NCBI GenBank assembly: GCA_947175575.1
Contig: CAMWNG010000001.1
Location: forward strand, 62,001 to 126,000
DNA from: an uncultured Bacteroidales bacterium
Lineage (GTDB): Bacteria; Bacteroidota; Bacteroidia; Bacteroidales; Muribaculaceae
Length of the DNA: 64,000 bases
Direction: 5' to 3'
A program made the position numbers and the translations under genes. Shown here in pieces: positions 1-7,753 of the stretch; the stretch's first letter is position 1; each line of letters starts with the position of its first letter. Below the pieces are notes generated by a model, which saw nothing but the letters and a program-made list of their open reading frames with translations, ran no database searches and was not told where the DNA came from.

Positions 1-105
1 TATGGCATCTTGCCGGAATATTCCGGTACCTCAGATGCCACTCATCCCATATCAGGCAATGACCGCGTTTCTGTCCGGGCGAAAGGTTGGTCGTCCCGGT
101 GTTAA
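1..105 (+). CDS. C-terminal end of an unidentified protein (cut by window edge)
   Basis: Frame 1 is open from the window edge to a TAA and gives 34 residues ending in KGWSSRC. A strong hairpin begins inside the stop codon, a common arrangement for a gene end in Bacteroidota, and this is the main reason to believe the frame. The overlapping ORF of the track in frame 2 has low-complexity composition (SRATATATRLF) and reads through the hairpin, so it is less credible. No family can be recognised from so short a piece. Confidence 0.35.
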   Translation, partial: YGILPEYSGTSDATHPISGNDRVSVRAKGWSSRC

Positions 106-138
106 GAGCCGGGCAACTGCCACAGCTACCCGGCTCTT
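104..138 (+). terminator. Hairpin at the end of the first gene
   Basis: AAGAGCCGGG and CCCGGCTCTT form a perfect 10-bp stem around a 15-nt loop. It starts in the TAA stop of the partial + strand gene. There is no clear T-run after it, so it may act as a processing or attenuating hairpin rather than a strict intrinsic terminator. Confidence 0.5.
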
Positions 139-357
139 CGTAGAATTTGTAACCGTTTATCTCAACCATGTCAGAACGGGAAACGTATTGGTTTAGCCCC
201 CGGCTCATTTTTCACCATATCGACAAGCACGATAGGTGGATGACGGGAATAAAAGCTTTCAGGAATATCTTTCCGATGAATCACAGACCAAAGAGTGGGG
301 ACGCCCTACCCTTGCTCGGATTAATTATGCCTACGTCGTTGGCTATGATTAAGAATG
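139..357 (+). other. Stretch without a convincing gene; possible coding remnant
   Basis: No ORF here has the length or composition of a real gene. The frame from a GTG near 236 to a TAA at 350-352 gives a protein-like tail (EWGRPTLARINYAYVVGYD) that stops just before the next hairpin. A TAG lies immediately upstream and no ATG is in frame. It may be the end of a decayed or frameshifted gene. The 69-residue ORF from 168 reads through the hairpin and looks like a shadow. Confidence 0.25.
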
Positions 358-394
358 AACAATGGCCATTCTTTTGAGGTGAATGACCATTGTT
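358..394. terminator. Hairpin between converging transcription units
   Basis: AACAATGGCCATTC pairs with GAATGACCATTGTT, a 14-bp stem with one mismatch and a 9-nt loop. It lies downstream of the thioredoxin-fold gene on the minus strand and just after the TAA at 352 on the plus strand, so it could serve both directions. Confidence 0.55.
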
Positions 395-421
395 CGGTAG
401 GAATAAGTATGTTCAAAGAGT

Positions 422-724
422 TCAGTTAATGAATCCGTTGATTGATTCGTCGATTGTTTCGAATTTCTTTGTACCGGCAGCGTTCCATACTTCCTGTCCA
501 TCCTTGAAAAGTACCCATGCAGGATAGGTGTCAATTTTGTATTTACGAGCCATCGGGTGGTTATAAGATCCATCAACCATTAGAAATTCGGCTTTATCAC
601 CATATTTGTCTCTGAGTTCTTTTACGATGTATTTTACTTCAACGGCGTCTTGACGCCCGGCATGGAGGAATGCCAGAAGAACCGGTTTTCCGGAAGCGAG
701 GCATTTTTCAAAGTTACTTTTCAT
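422..724 (-). CDS. Thioredoxin-fold protein lacking the CxxC redox motif
   Basis: A 100-residue protein with the thioredoxin layout: strand PVLLAFLHA, helix, strand AEFLMVDGS, then the cis-proline strand TYPAWVLFKDGQEVW and a final amphipathic helix. Where a thioredoxin has WCGPC, this protein has HAGRQD, so both redox cysteines are absent. The only cysteine is Cys8 near the N-terminus. It has no signal peptide, so it is presumably cytoplasmic. It cannot be a conventional disulfide reductase; a binding or chaperone-like role is inference. It is flanked by its own hairpins and is probably monocistronic. Confidence 0.85.
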   Translation of the reverse strand: MKSNFEKCLASGKPVLLAFLHAGRQDAVEVKYIVKELRDKYGDKAEFLMVDGSYNHPMARKYKIDTYPAWVLFKDGQEVWNAAGTKKFETIDESINGFIN

Positions 725-726
725 AT

Positions 727-761
727 CGGTTGTATTTTATGTTCTGATATTATAACAACCG
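727..761. repeat. Inverted repeat upstream of the thioredoxin-fold gene
   Basis: CGGTTGT and ACAACCG are perfect 7-bp arms separated by 21 nt, starting 3 nt upstream of the minus-strand start codon. It could be an operator or a 5' UTR hairpin. No clear TAnnTTTG box was found for this gene. Confidence 0.25.
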
Positions 762-781
762 GATTATTATGCGGGTTCAAA

Positions 782-815
782 AAAAGTGTCCGACAACTGT
801 GTTGCGGACACTTTT
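782..815 (-). terminator. Terminator of the bamA-ompH operon
   Basis: AAAAGTGTCCG pairs with CGGACACTTTT, an 11-bp stem with a 12-nt loop. On the minus strand it is followed by a T-run, so it reads as an intrinsic terminator 20 nt past the stop of the last ompH gene. Confidence 0.8.
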
Positions 816-834
816 AATCTATTTAGTGGTTTTC

Positions 835-1338
835 TTATTTTACGCCAAGTTTGGCCTTGACATCATTAGTGACATTGATCACGGTTGAACCGGTGTAAAG
901 AAGAATTGATTCATTGGGCATAATGAAGGTGAATCCCCCGTCCTGGCCGACAGCCTTGATTGCTTCCATGAGGCGCTGCTGGATGGGAGCCATGAGCTGT
1001 TCGTGCTGACGTTGAAGATCTTGAGAAGCGGTCTGACGGAAGTTGTCTACGTTGCCGGCGAGTGTCTGTATTTCCTGCATGCGACGTTCTTTGATGGTCT
1101 GGGGAGTTTCGGGATCGTCCTGAATGGTCTGGAATTCAGCATAACGCTTCTGGAGTTCGTCCTGAAGTTTCTGGAATTCAGTTTCGTATTTTTTAGACGC
1201 TTCGTTGATGGTTTCCTGAGCAGCGGCAGTTTCGGGCATGGCCTGCATGATGGCGTCAAGGTCTACGACACCGAATTTCTGAGCGAATACCGACATGGGA
1301 AGCATGACGGCAAGCACAAGGATGAGTTTCTTAATCAT
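835..1338 (-). CDS. OmpH/Skp-family periplasmic chaperone (second copy)
   Basis: 167 residues with a clear signal peptide (MIKKLILVLAVMLPMSVFA) followed by the OmpH opening KFGVVDLDAIMQAMPE. The middle is a long, charged, glutamine-rich coiled coil (about residues 40-120), and the C-terminal strand segment ends in VKAKLGVK. Skp/OmpH proteins hold unfolded outer-membrane proteins in the periplasm for the BAM complex. It is the last gene of the operon, 35 nt after a related paralogue, and the pair follow bamA directly as in many Bacteroidota. Confidence 0.9.
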   Translation of the reverse strand: MIKKLILVLAVMLPMSVFAQKFGVVDLDAIMQAMPETAAAQETINEASKKYETEFQKLQDELQKRYAEFQTIQDDPETPQTIKERRMQEIQTLAGNVDNFRQTASQDLQRQHEQLMAPIQQRLMEAIKAVGQDGGFTFIMPNESILLYTGSTVINVTNDVKAKLGVK

Positions 1339-1373
1339 TTTTAATTAGATTTGTATGAGATTGTATAATTGAT

Positions 1374-1889
1374 TTATTTGGAATAACCGAGTTTTGCAAG
1401 CACTTCGTTGCTGACATCAATCGTAGGCGATGAGTAGATGATGTTGGATGAGGACGCACGGTCGAAGATGGTCTGATAGCCTCTCTGCTGCGCAATGGAT
1501 TTTATTGCTTCATACACTTCATCCTGTATGGGCTTGAGCAGTGAAAGGCGTTTCTTATATAATTCACCTTCCGGTCCGAAATATTTGTAGCGCAGATCGG
1601 TGGCCTCTTTTTCTTTGGCAACGATCTCAGTTTCACGTTTTTTCACCTGATCGTCTGTCAGGAAAACTTTTTCGGCCATGAAATTCTGATACATGGATTC
1701 GGCTTCCTTACCCACAGCCTCAACTTCTTTCTGCCAACGCTGCGAGAGCTGGTTGAGCTGCTCTGAGGCCATTTCGTAAGAAGGTACGTTGCGAAGGATG
1801 TAGTCCATATCCACCATGGCATATTTCTGTGCCGAAGCGCCTATAGATGCTGCGGCCGCAATTATGAGGGTCAATACAATTTTTTTCAT
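1374..1889 (-). CDS. OmpH/Skp-family periplasmic chaperone (first copy)
   Basis: The start is set at MKKIVLTLIIAAAASIGASAQ, a good signal peptide; the ORF track starts 31 codons upstream in sequence with no such feature. The mature part opens KYAMVDMDYILRNVPSY, the family's N-terminal strand, followed by a coiled coil and the tail DVSNEVLAKLGYSK, which parallels the second copy. Length is about 171 residues, typical of Skp. It sits 52 nt after bamA. The two copies have diverged strongly, suggesting different clients or hetero-oligomers (inference). Confidence 0.9.
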   Translation of the reverse strand: MKKIVLTLIIAAAASIGASAQKYAMVDMDYILRNVPSYEMASEQLNQLSQRWQKEVEAVGKEAESMYQNFMAEKVFLTDDQVKKRETEIVAKEKEATDLRYKYFGPEGELYKKRLSLLKPIQDEVYEAIKSIAQQRGYQTIFDRASSSNIIYSSPTIDVSNEVLAKLGYSK

Positions 1890-1941
1890 TTTAATTATTC
1901 TAAAGTCCTTATTATATAAGACAATCATGGATGGCAAAGGT

Positions 1942-4584
1942 TTAGAATTCCTGTCCAAGGATGAAGTGGAAATGGCTTCCACCCTTCATTCCGTCCACTT
2001 TGTCGAAGCCGTATGCCCAGTCAATACCCATCATGCCGACCATGGGAAGGAAGATGCGGACACCTGCGCCGGCGGAGCGTTTGAGATCGAATGGATTGAA
2101 CTTGCTGACAGAGGTCCAAGCATTACCGCCTTCGACGAATGTGAGCGCATAAATCGTTGTGGAAGTCTGGAGCATCAGCGGGAAATGGACTTCAAGACCG
2201 AGGCGAGTGTATGCGTAACCTTCACGCCTCCAAGGTGTGAGACTACCGTTGTCATAACCACGCAGGGCGATGGTCTCGGTGGCGTAGGTATAAGAGCCTG
2301 ACATGCCGTCACCGCCGACATAGAAGGTCTCGAACGGCGTTTTGAGATACTTGTTATATGAACCCAGGAGGCCAAAATCGGCGCGGGTCATAAGCACGGG
2401 AGTGTATGTGCCGTCAGCGTTAGCGAGCGGGGTGTATGTACGGCTCTTGAAACGGAGTTTCCAATACTCGATCCATTTGTACAGTTCTTTTTTCGATGCG
2501 GTAGTACCTTCTTCGCTGATAGCCTTCCAATCGCGTTTACCCATGAAGAGCGAAGCCGGAGGAGTGAGCGAGAGGTTAAGTGAGAATGTCGAACCGCTGC
2601 GTGTATAGATAGGATTGTCGATTGAATTGCGTTGCAGTGTCAGACCGAGCACGAGGGCGTTCGATGTACCGTTGCGCATATAGTAAAGATAATCCCAGTT
2701 TTTAAGATAGTACCAGTTATAACCGAGTTCGGCGGTGAATGTGAAATAGTCATCGGGCCACTTGAGGCGTTTACCGAAACCGAGGCTTACACCCACCATC
2801 TGAAGCACCTTGTTGGGGTCGTATGATGCCTGATAGGAGTTCTGATAATAGTCGTTGTAGTAGTTATTATTGTATCCGTATCCATAGCCGTATCCGCCAT
2901 AGTAAGGATTGTAATATCCTCCATTAGCCCACTGAGAATTATAATACGAACTGTTCACGCCTGTCTGACGCGAATAGTAGGCAGAGAGCTGAAGCGAGTT
3001 GGGACGTTTGCCACCGAACCAGGGATCCAAAAATGAGATTGAGTATGCCTGATAATAGCGGGCATTGGTCTGCGCGCTGATGGTAAATGTCTGACCTTCA
3101 CCCTGAGGTATGATTCCCTTATATGTCGAGGGATAGAAGAGATTCTTTATAGAGAAGTTGGTAAACTTGAGCGAGAGCTTGCCGATGATACCGGTCTGGC
3201 CCCAGCCCATCGAGAATTCGATCTGGTCGTTGGCTTTCGACTCAAGATTGAAGATGATATCGACCGTACCGTTCTCTTCATTAGGTTCGGGACGGATGTC
3301 CATGTGTTCAGGGTCGAAATGACCTGTCTGGGCTATTTCGCGTGCAGAACGCATAAGATCCGATTTAGAGAAGAGTTCGCCGGGGCGAACACGAAGTTCG
3401 CGACGGATGACTTTCTCGTACAGACGGTCGTTACCGTTAATGACCACATTATTGATGCGGGCCTGCGGACCTTCGATTATGCGCATCTCAAGTGAAATGC
3501 TGTCGCCTGTGATTTCCTTTTCGATGGGATCAAGGCTATAGAAGAGATAGCCACGGTCCATGTAGAGGTTTGAAACAGCATCCTCGTCCTCGTTAAGGCG
3601 TTTGTTGATGTGTTTCTGGTTGTACACATCACCGGGGTGCATTCCGAGGAACTGATCAAGCACTTCGTTGGGATACAATGTATTCCCTACCCATGTTATA
3701 TCCTTGATATAATATTTGGGGCCTTCGTCCACTGTGATATGAACGTCAACGCGATTGTCAGAAAACTGTGTGACTGAGTCTGCCACGATACGGGCGTCGC
3801 GGTATCCGAGTTCGTTATATTTGGCAAGGATACGATTGAGGTCGTCATCGTAATCTGTGCGTACGAATTTCTTTTGCGAGAATATTTTCAGCAGGTCATT
3901 GTTCTCGTTGGTTTTCTTCATGGCACGCTTGATCTTTGAATCGGAGAGCACTTCGTTGCCTTCGATATAGATCTTGTGTACCTTCATCTTGTCGCGGCGA
4001 TCGACGGCGATGTCAACGATCATCTCGCCGGGAGCAGAGAGATCCTCATGCAGCGTGATATTGACTTTTGCTGAACTGAAACCTTTGTCCTTGAAATACT
4101 TCTCCACAATCATCTGGGCTCGATTCACGATGTTTTGAGTGATCTGATTGCCCTTCATGAGTGCAAGTCGCTCCTGAAGATCCTCACGTTCGCTTTTCTT
4201 CATGCCGTAATAGTTTACCTGCGATATGCGCGGCTGGGTGCGCAGACGAAGTTTGAGCCAAGCCCGGTCGCCCACAACCTTGTCAAGGCTGAACTGAGCC
4301 TGCTGGAAGAGGCCCTGACGCATCAGTCGTTTAGTGGCGTTGGTGATGTCGGGTCCCGGCACGGAGATTCGTTCGCCCACTTTAAGTCCGGCATATCCGA
4401 GGATTATCTGCTCATCATAGTTCGGAGCTCCTTCGACAGTAATGTCGGCAATCTCATAGACGCGGGGCATACCGGTGAACATCACTGCCGGAGCAAAGAT
4501 GGTGTCGGCCGGGGTCTGAGCGGAGAGTTGCGGACCTGTGACTGCAGAGAGGAGAAGTATGGCGGATAGAAGATTGTATCGCAT
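1942..4584 (-). CDS. bamA: BamA, outer-membrane protein assembly factor
   Basis: About 880 residues from MRYNLLSAILLLSAVTGPQLSA, a signal peptide; the longer track ORF runs back into uppS and is rejected. Several POTRA-type modules follow (for example KVHKIYIEGNEVLSDSKIKRAM and YYIKDITWVGNTLYPNEV), then the surface-antigen beta-barrel ending HFHFILGQEF with a terminal aromatic. BamA folds and inserts barrel proteins into the outer membrane. Within the barrel region, at about 2830-2960, is a run very rich in Tyr, Gly and Asn (YYGGYGYGYGYNNNYYNDYY), probably a surface loop. The gene lies between uppS and two ompH genes. Confidence 0.95.
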   Translation of the reverse strand: MRYNLLSAILLLSAVTGPQLSAQTPADTIFAPAVMFTGMPRVYEIADITVEGAPNYDEQIILGYAGLKVGERISVPGPDITNATKRLMRQGLFQQAQFSLDKVVGDRAWLKLRLRTQPRISQVNYYGMKKSEREDLQERLALMKGNQITQNIVNRAQMIVEKYFKDKGFSSAKVNITLHEDLSAPGEMIVDIAVDRRDKMKVHKIYIEGNEVLSDSKIKRAMKKTNENNDLLKIFSQKKFVRTDYDDDLNRILAKYNELGYRDARIVADSVTQFSDNRVDVHITVDEGPKYYIKDITWVGNTLYPNEVLDQFLGMHPGDVYNQKHINKRLNEDEDAVSNLYMDRGYLFYSLDPIEKEITGDSISLEMRIIEGPQARINNVVINGNDRLYEKVIRRELRVRPGELFSKSDLMRSAREIAQTGHFDPEHMDIRPEPNEENGTVDIIFNLESKANDQIEFSMGWGQTGIIGKLSLKFTNFSIKNLFYPSTYKGIIPQGEGQTFTISAQTNARYYQAYSISFLDPWFGGKRPNSLQLSAYYSRQTGVNSSYYNSQWANGGYYNPYYGGYGYGYGYNNNYYNDYYQNSYQASYDPNKVLQMVGVSLGFGKRLKWPDDYFTFTAELGYNWYYLKNWDYLYYMRNGTSNALVLGLTLQRNSIDNPIYTRSGSTFSLNLSLTPPASLFMGKRDWKAISEEGTTASKKELYKWIEYWKLRFKSRTYTPLANADGTYTPVLMTRADFGLLGSYNKYLKTPFETFYVGGDGMSGSYTYATETIALRGYDNGSLTPWRREGYAYTRLGLEVHFPLMLQTSTTIYALTFVEGGNAWTSVSKFNPFDLKRSAGAGVRIFLPMVGMMGIDWAYGFDKVDGMKGGSHFHFILGQEF

Positions 4585-4612
4585 ATGTGAGATTGGTATG
4601 GAGAGAGTGGGT

Positions 4613-5389
4613 TCAGTTCTGAGTAGGGGTTTCGTTGTTTTGAGAGAGTGTGGCCTCAACTTGTTGGCCGGTGAGTCCGAAGCGTCTCTGTCGGTTCTGG
4701 AACCGCCGAATTGCGTCGGCAAAGTCATCCTTGGTAAAGTCGGGCCAATATTTCGGTGTGACATCTATTTCGGAATAAGCTATCTCCCATAAGAGATAAT
4801 TGCTTACGCGCATGTCGCCCCCCGTGCGTATAAGCAGATCCGGCTCGGGCATGAAGGATGTACTGAGCCTTGAAGCGAACAAATCGCTGTCAAGAGCATC
4901 AGCACTTAATGTTCCTGCGGCGGCGTCGGCCATAAGTGATTTTGTGGCTCTGACAATGTCCCAGCGGGCAGAATAGCTTAGGGCGAGGACGAGTGTCAGA
5001 CCGGTGCAGTGAGCGGTTTCCGCCATACATTGTTCAAGACGTCGAAGTGCCTGTTCAGGCATTCGCGACGAGTCGCCGATCATCTTCAGACGTACATTGT
5101 TTTTGATCAGATCGGGAGTCTCGCGTTCGATCGCCACAACAATCAGATGCATCAGTGCATCGACTTCGGCTGGCGGACGATTCCAGTTTTCTGTAGAAAA
5201 GGTATATAATGTGAGAAATTTTACACCGAGTTCGGAGGCTGCTTCCGTAATGCGTCGCACTGTATTCACGCCTTCGACATGTCCTGCGGAACGGTCAAGA
5301 CCGCGTGCCACAGCCCAACGTCCGTTGCCGTCCATGATGACAGCCACGTGAGCGGGAATTCGATTCATGTCGATGTCTTTTATATTCAT
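4613..5389 (-). CDS. uppS: Isoprenyl transferase (undecaprenyl diphosphate synthase)
   Basis: A cis-prenyltransferase that chains isopentenyl diphosphates onto a starter to make the C55 lipid carrier for peptidoglycan and surface glycans. The family signature HVAVIMDGNGRWAVARGL contains the catalytic Asp. FLTLYTFSTENWNRP and the C-terminal DLLIRTGGDMRVSNYLLWEIAYSE, with the RxG...R.SN...W substrate motif, are all present. About 258 residues, typical. MNIKDID or the internal MNRIP 7 codons later could be the start. It precedes bamA by 28 nt, so carrier lipid and outer-membrane assembly are co-expressed. Confidence 0.95.
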   Translation of the reverse strand: MNIKDIDMNRIPAHVAVIMDGNGRWAVARGLDRSAGHVEGVNTVRRITEAASELGVKFLTLYTFSTENWNRPPAEVDALMHLIVVAIERETPDLIKNNVRLKMIGDSSRMPEQALRRLEQCMAETAHCTGLTLVLALSYSARWDIVRATKSLMADAAAGTLSADALDSDLFASRLSTSFMPEPDLLIRTGGDMRVSNYLLWEIAYSEIDVTPKYWPDFTKDDFADAIRRFQNRQRRFGLTGQQVEATLSQNNETPTQN

Positions 5390-5409
5390 GAGTGCGGAAT
5401 GATTATTGA

Positions 5410-6105
5410 TCAGTTAACATAGTGGCAGGTCTCACATCGTTTTCCGAATTCATACGTTATGCCGATAGTAAAGCGCGCAAACCAGTCGGTATTCTTGTAA
5501 AAATCTGTCTTTATACCGTTTATATCAGCCATATTGGCGCCGTCGACATGGTCGGAGAAAACTTTGGTCATGGAAAACTCACCCATGAGATTGAGACGTT
5601 CCTTAAGTTTGAACTTGACTCCGAACGCCAATGGCAGTGAAGGGGCAACAGCTGTATTACCTCCAGATGAAGCGAGACTGACCCCTACTCCGACCGCAAG
5701 ATACGGACTCCAGCGACGCAGACGTTTGTATGTTTCACCGATTCCGTAAGAGAAGAAGTTAAATTCGCCGCGCAGCCCGAGATCGAATACCTGAGAAGTG
5801 AAATCGAAATGTTCGGTGCCGGCGGGCAAGACGTTTGTCATGTCGGTAGTGGATCCGCTCAGACCCATCGTTGAAAGCGACGCGCGGAAAGCCCATCGGG
5901 TATCCAGAATATAGCCGGCTCTTACATCGGCTGTGAAGCCAGGATGCCGGAACGGGAATCCTGAATTCGCATCACCTTCATATCCGCTCATGCCGAGTCC
6001 GGCCCCGAAATCGAATTTGTAGGGGGCTATCGCACTCTGACCGTATGATCCCACGGCCGAGACACTCAATAAAGCAACTGCAAATATTTTGCGGATTATC
6101 GACAT
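5410..6105 (-). CDS. PorG/DUF6089-like outer-membrane beta-barrel protein
   Basis: 231 residues with the signal peptide MSIIRKIFAVALLSVSAVGSYG followed by an eight-strand-type small barrel pattern: alternating glycine/aromatic strands such as KFDFGAGLGMSGYEGDA, SPYLAVGVGVSLA and WFARFTIGITYEFGK. The layout resembles the DUF6089 family, which includes PorG of the type IX secretion system. The short extension RCETCHYVN after the last strand carries two cysteines. It sits 20 nt upstream of uppS in the bam operon, a placement seen in other Bacteroidales from memory. A T9SS role is an inference from family resemblance; a generic porin-like protein is the alternative. Confidence 0.75.
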   Translation of the reverse strand: MSIIRKIFAVALLSVSAVGSYGQSAIAPYKFDFGAGLGMSGYEGDANSGFPFRHPGFTADVRAGYILDTRWAFRASLSTMGLSGSTTDMTNVLPAGTEHFDFTSQVFDLGLRGEFNFFSYGIGETYKRLRRWSPYLAVGVGVSLASSGGNTAVAPSLPLAFGVKFKLKERLNLMGEFSMTKVFSDHVDGANMADINGIKTDFYKNTDWFARFTIGITYEFGKRCETCHYVN

Positions 6106-6118
6106 GAATTATTCAGAA

Positions 6119-7585
6119 TCAGACAACCGGAATGAATGTGAAATGACGGATAACACCTCGCCATACGGTATTCTGCAACGAACCACCAGCGTTGATACCT
6201 CCGAAAAGATATATATAGGGACATTCCCATTCTATGGTCGAACTCGATACTTTCGGCTGGTAGAGCTGTCCGCTGAGTGTGGTCGTCATGACGTAAGCCT
6301 GCGCTCCGTAAGCAGCGGTTATATAGGATGGTAACTGGAGACACGCGGGTGCTTCCGACCAATGATATCCATAATCGTTGGAAATATATACGGTATTGTT
6401 CACACTTCCGTCAGATTTGCGTCCGCCGAATGCGATTAACGATGGCATTTCCGTAGTGTCCCATAAAGTAGAGGAACTGAGGGAGTAGTAAGGAGCTACG
6501 GCCACTTCACCTAAACCTTGCGGCAATCCTTTCTGTGACACTTTTGCCCACGAAGATCCGTCGTAGCCCCATGTATCCCGTGAGAGTGAACCGTCGGTCT
6601 TGCGACCGCCAACGAGGAGCATCTGCGGATTACCTCCCATCTCGAACGAATAGCAGACAGGAACGGATGTGTCGCTTACCGGCATATCCTGAGGAAGCGC
6701 AACTGTGGCTCCCGAAGGCCAGGTCTGAATCATCCAACCGCCATCGGTGTACACTGCTCCAAGAAGGGTATCACCGTAACCGCCGTAAACGGAATGCCAT
6801 TTCATGGATGTGGGTTCCCAGAAAAGACCGTCGGCAGATGTATATAAATTACCGTCAGTATCCAAGATAAACAGAGCTGAATCATTTGCTGAAAATGATG
6901 CCACGTCGGGGGTAAAGTTGAATGTAACCGGATTCAGCGACCAGTCGGCTGCACCCGGCATGGTGCGGTTCATAGACCCTACTCCACCGGTGAATGATGC
7001 CAGACAATAAGCGTTTTCCGACCGTGTGAGGCAATAGAAAGCATCGCCCATTCGGGCAGTGCGCTGTTGCGCCGGATAACCGAATGAGGAAGGGAGAGTC
7101 GTACGATCATTGCGGCCCCACGTCAGAGAGTCTGACTTGCAACGGTGCACGTTAACCTTGATTGTGTAGATACGTTCGACGAGTCCGTCTGTTGACACGA
7201 GTCTGAGCTTGACGGGATTCGTGAAGTCAATGGAGTCGCTCGAGTTTTTGAGATAATTTATGACTGTATCCGGTCGACCGGCGCGAGTGACGGTCAATTC
7301 AGCGACAGAAGCACCATCATATGTGACAATCTGGGGTACAAGCGCGTTGACTCTTGTGCCGACAGGAAGAGAATCTGCGTTGAAAATCTGACCTTTAATC
7401 AGATCAATGGAGAAAAAGACCGAGTCAAGGCCTTGGAGTATCTTGGTATTGGCTGCAAGGCTGAACGATTTTACGGCGGCATTACCGGCTGTCTCCTCTG
7501 CAGATTGTACAGACGAGTTACAACCGACAAACACCCCGGCAGAAGTACCGGTCAACAATGCTAAAGCAATCTGGCGGATAGTCAT
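6119..7585 (-). CDS. DUF6242-like lipoprotein with kelch/propeller-like repeats
   Basis: The start is taken at MTIRQIALALLTG rather than the track's MKHYIH, because a TAACTTTG promoter box lies only 23-30 nt upstream and would leave the earlier start almost leaderless. The signal ends in a lipobox (VFVGC), so it is a lipoprotein of about 488 residues. An N-terminal Ig-like module (about 30-150) is followed by repeats containing PVCYSFEMGGNPQMLLVGGRK, PSLIAFGGRKSDGS and PYIYLFGGINAGGS, which look like kelch-type propeller blades. The architecture matches DUF6242 as I remember it. Function unknown; it is the first gene of the bam operon. Confidence 0.8.
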   Translation of the reverse strand: MTIRQIALALLTGTSAGVFVGCNSSVQSAEETAGNAAVKSFSLAANTKILQGLDSVFFSIDLIKGQIFNADSLPVGTRVNALVPQIVTYDGASVAELTVTRAGRPDTVINYLKNSSDSIDFTNPVKLRLVSTDGLVERIYTIKVNVHRCKSDSLTWGRNDRTTLPSSFGYPAQQRTARMGDAFYCLTRSENAYCLASFTGGVGSMNRTMPGAADWSLNPVTFNFTPDVASFSANDSALFILDTDGNLYTSADGLFWEPTSMKWHSVYGGYGDTLLGAVYTDGGWMIQTWPSGATVALPQDMPVSDTSVPVCYSFEMGGNPQMLLVGGRKTDGSLSRDTWGYDGSSWAKVSQKGLPQGLGEVAVAPYYSLSSSTLWDTTEMPSLIAFGGRKSDGSVNNTVYISNDYGYHWSEAPACLQLPSYITAAYGAQAYVMTTTLSGQLYQPKVSSSTIEWECPYIYLFGGINAGGSLQNTVWRGVIRHFTFIPVV

Positions 7586-7607
7586 GTGTATATAATGTTT
7601 CAAGATG

Positions 7608-7615
7608 CAAAGTTA
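7608..7615 (-). promoter_or_regulatory. Promoter -7 box for the DUF6242-porG-uppS-bamA-ompH operon
   Basis: TAACTTTG on the minus strand matches the Bacteroidota -7 consensus TAnnTTTG. Transcription would begin about 7 nt downstream, giving a short leader before the MTIRQ start at 7585. Confidence 0.65.
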
Positions 7616-7686
7616 TAATTTCCCCACCAAATGAGATGCGATAGAGCTCATTTTCTGTCGCTTTTTATAGGTTTTTAACACAGCGT

Positions 7687-7734
7687 GGCGGGCTCTTTAA
7701 CAAAGGTAAAGCACCTTGCCAAAAAGAGCCCGCC
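7687..7734 (-). terminator. Terminator of the clpP-pyrD gene string
   Basis: GGCGGGCTCTTT pairs perfectly with AAAGAGCCCGCC (12 bp) around a 24-nt loop, which itself contains AGGT/ACCT arms. It is 20 nt after the pyrD stop. No T-run follows on the minus strand. Confidence 0.6.
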
Positions 7735-7753
7735 GGGATATGAATATCAATCG

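Noticed and set aside
2-196. 64-residue ORF at the window start
   Set aside because: Low-complexity composition and it reads through a perfect hairpin; frame 1 ending at 105 fits better.
1816-2301. 161-residue plus-strand ORF opposite bamA and ompH
   Set aside because: Antisense shadow; the minus-strand genes have clear signal peptides and family motifs.
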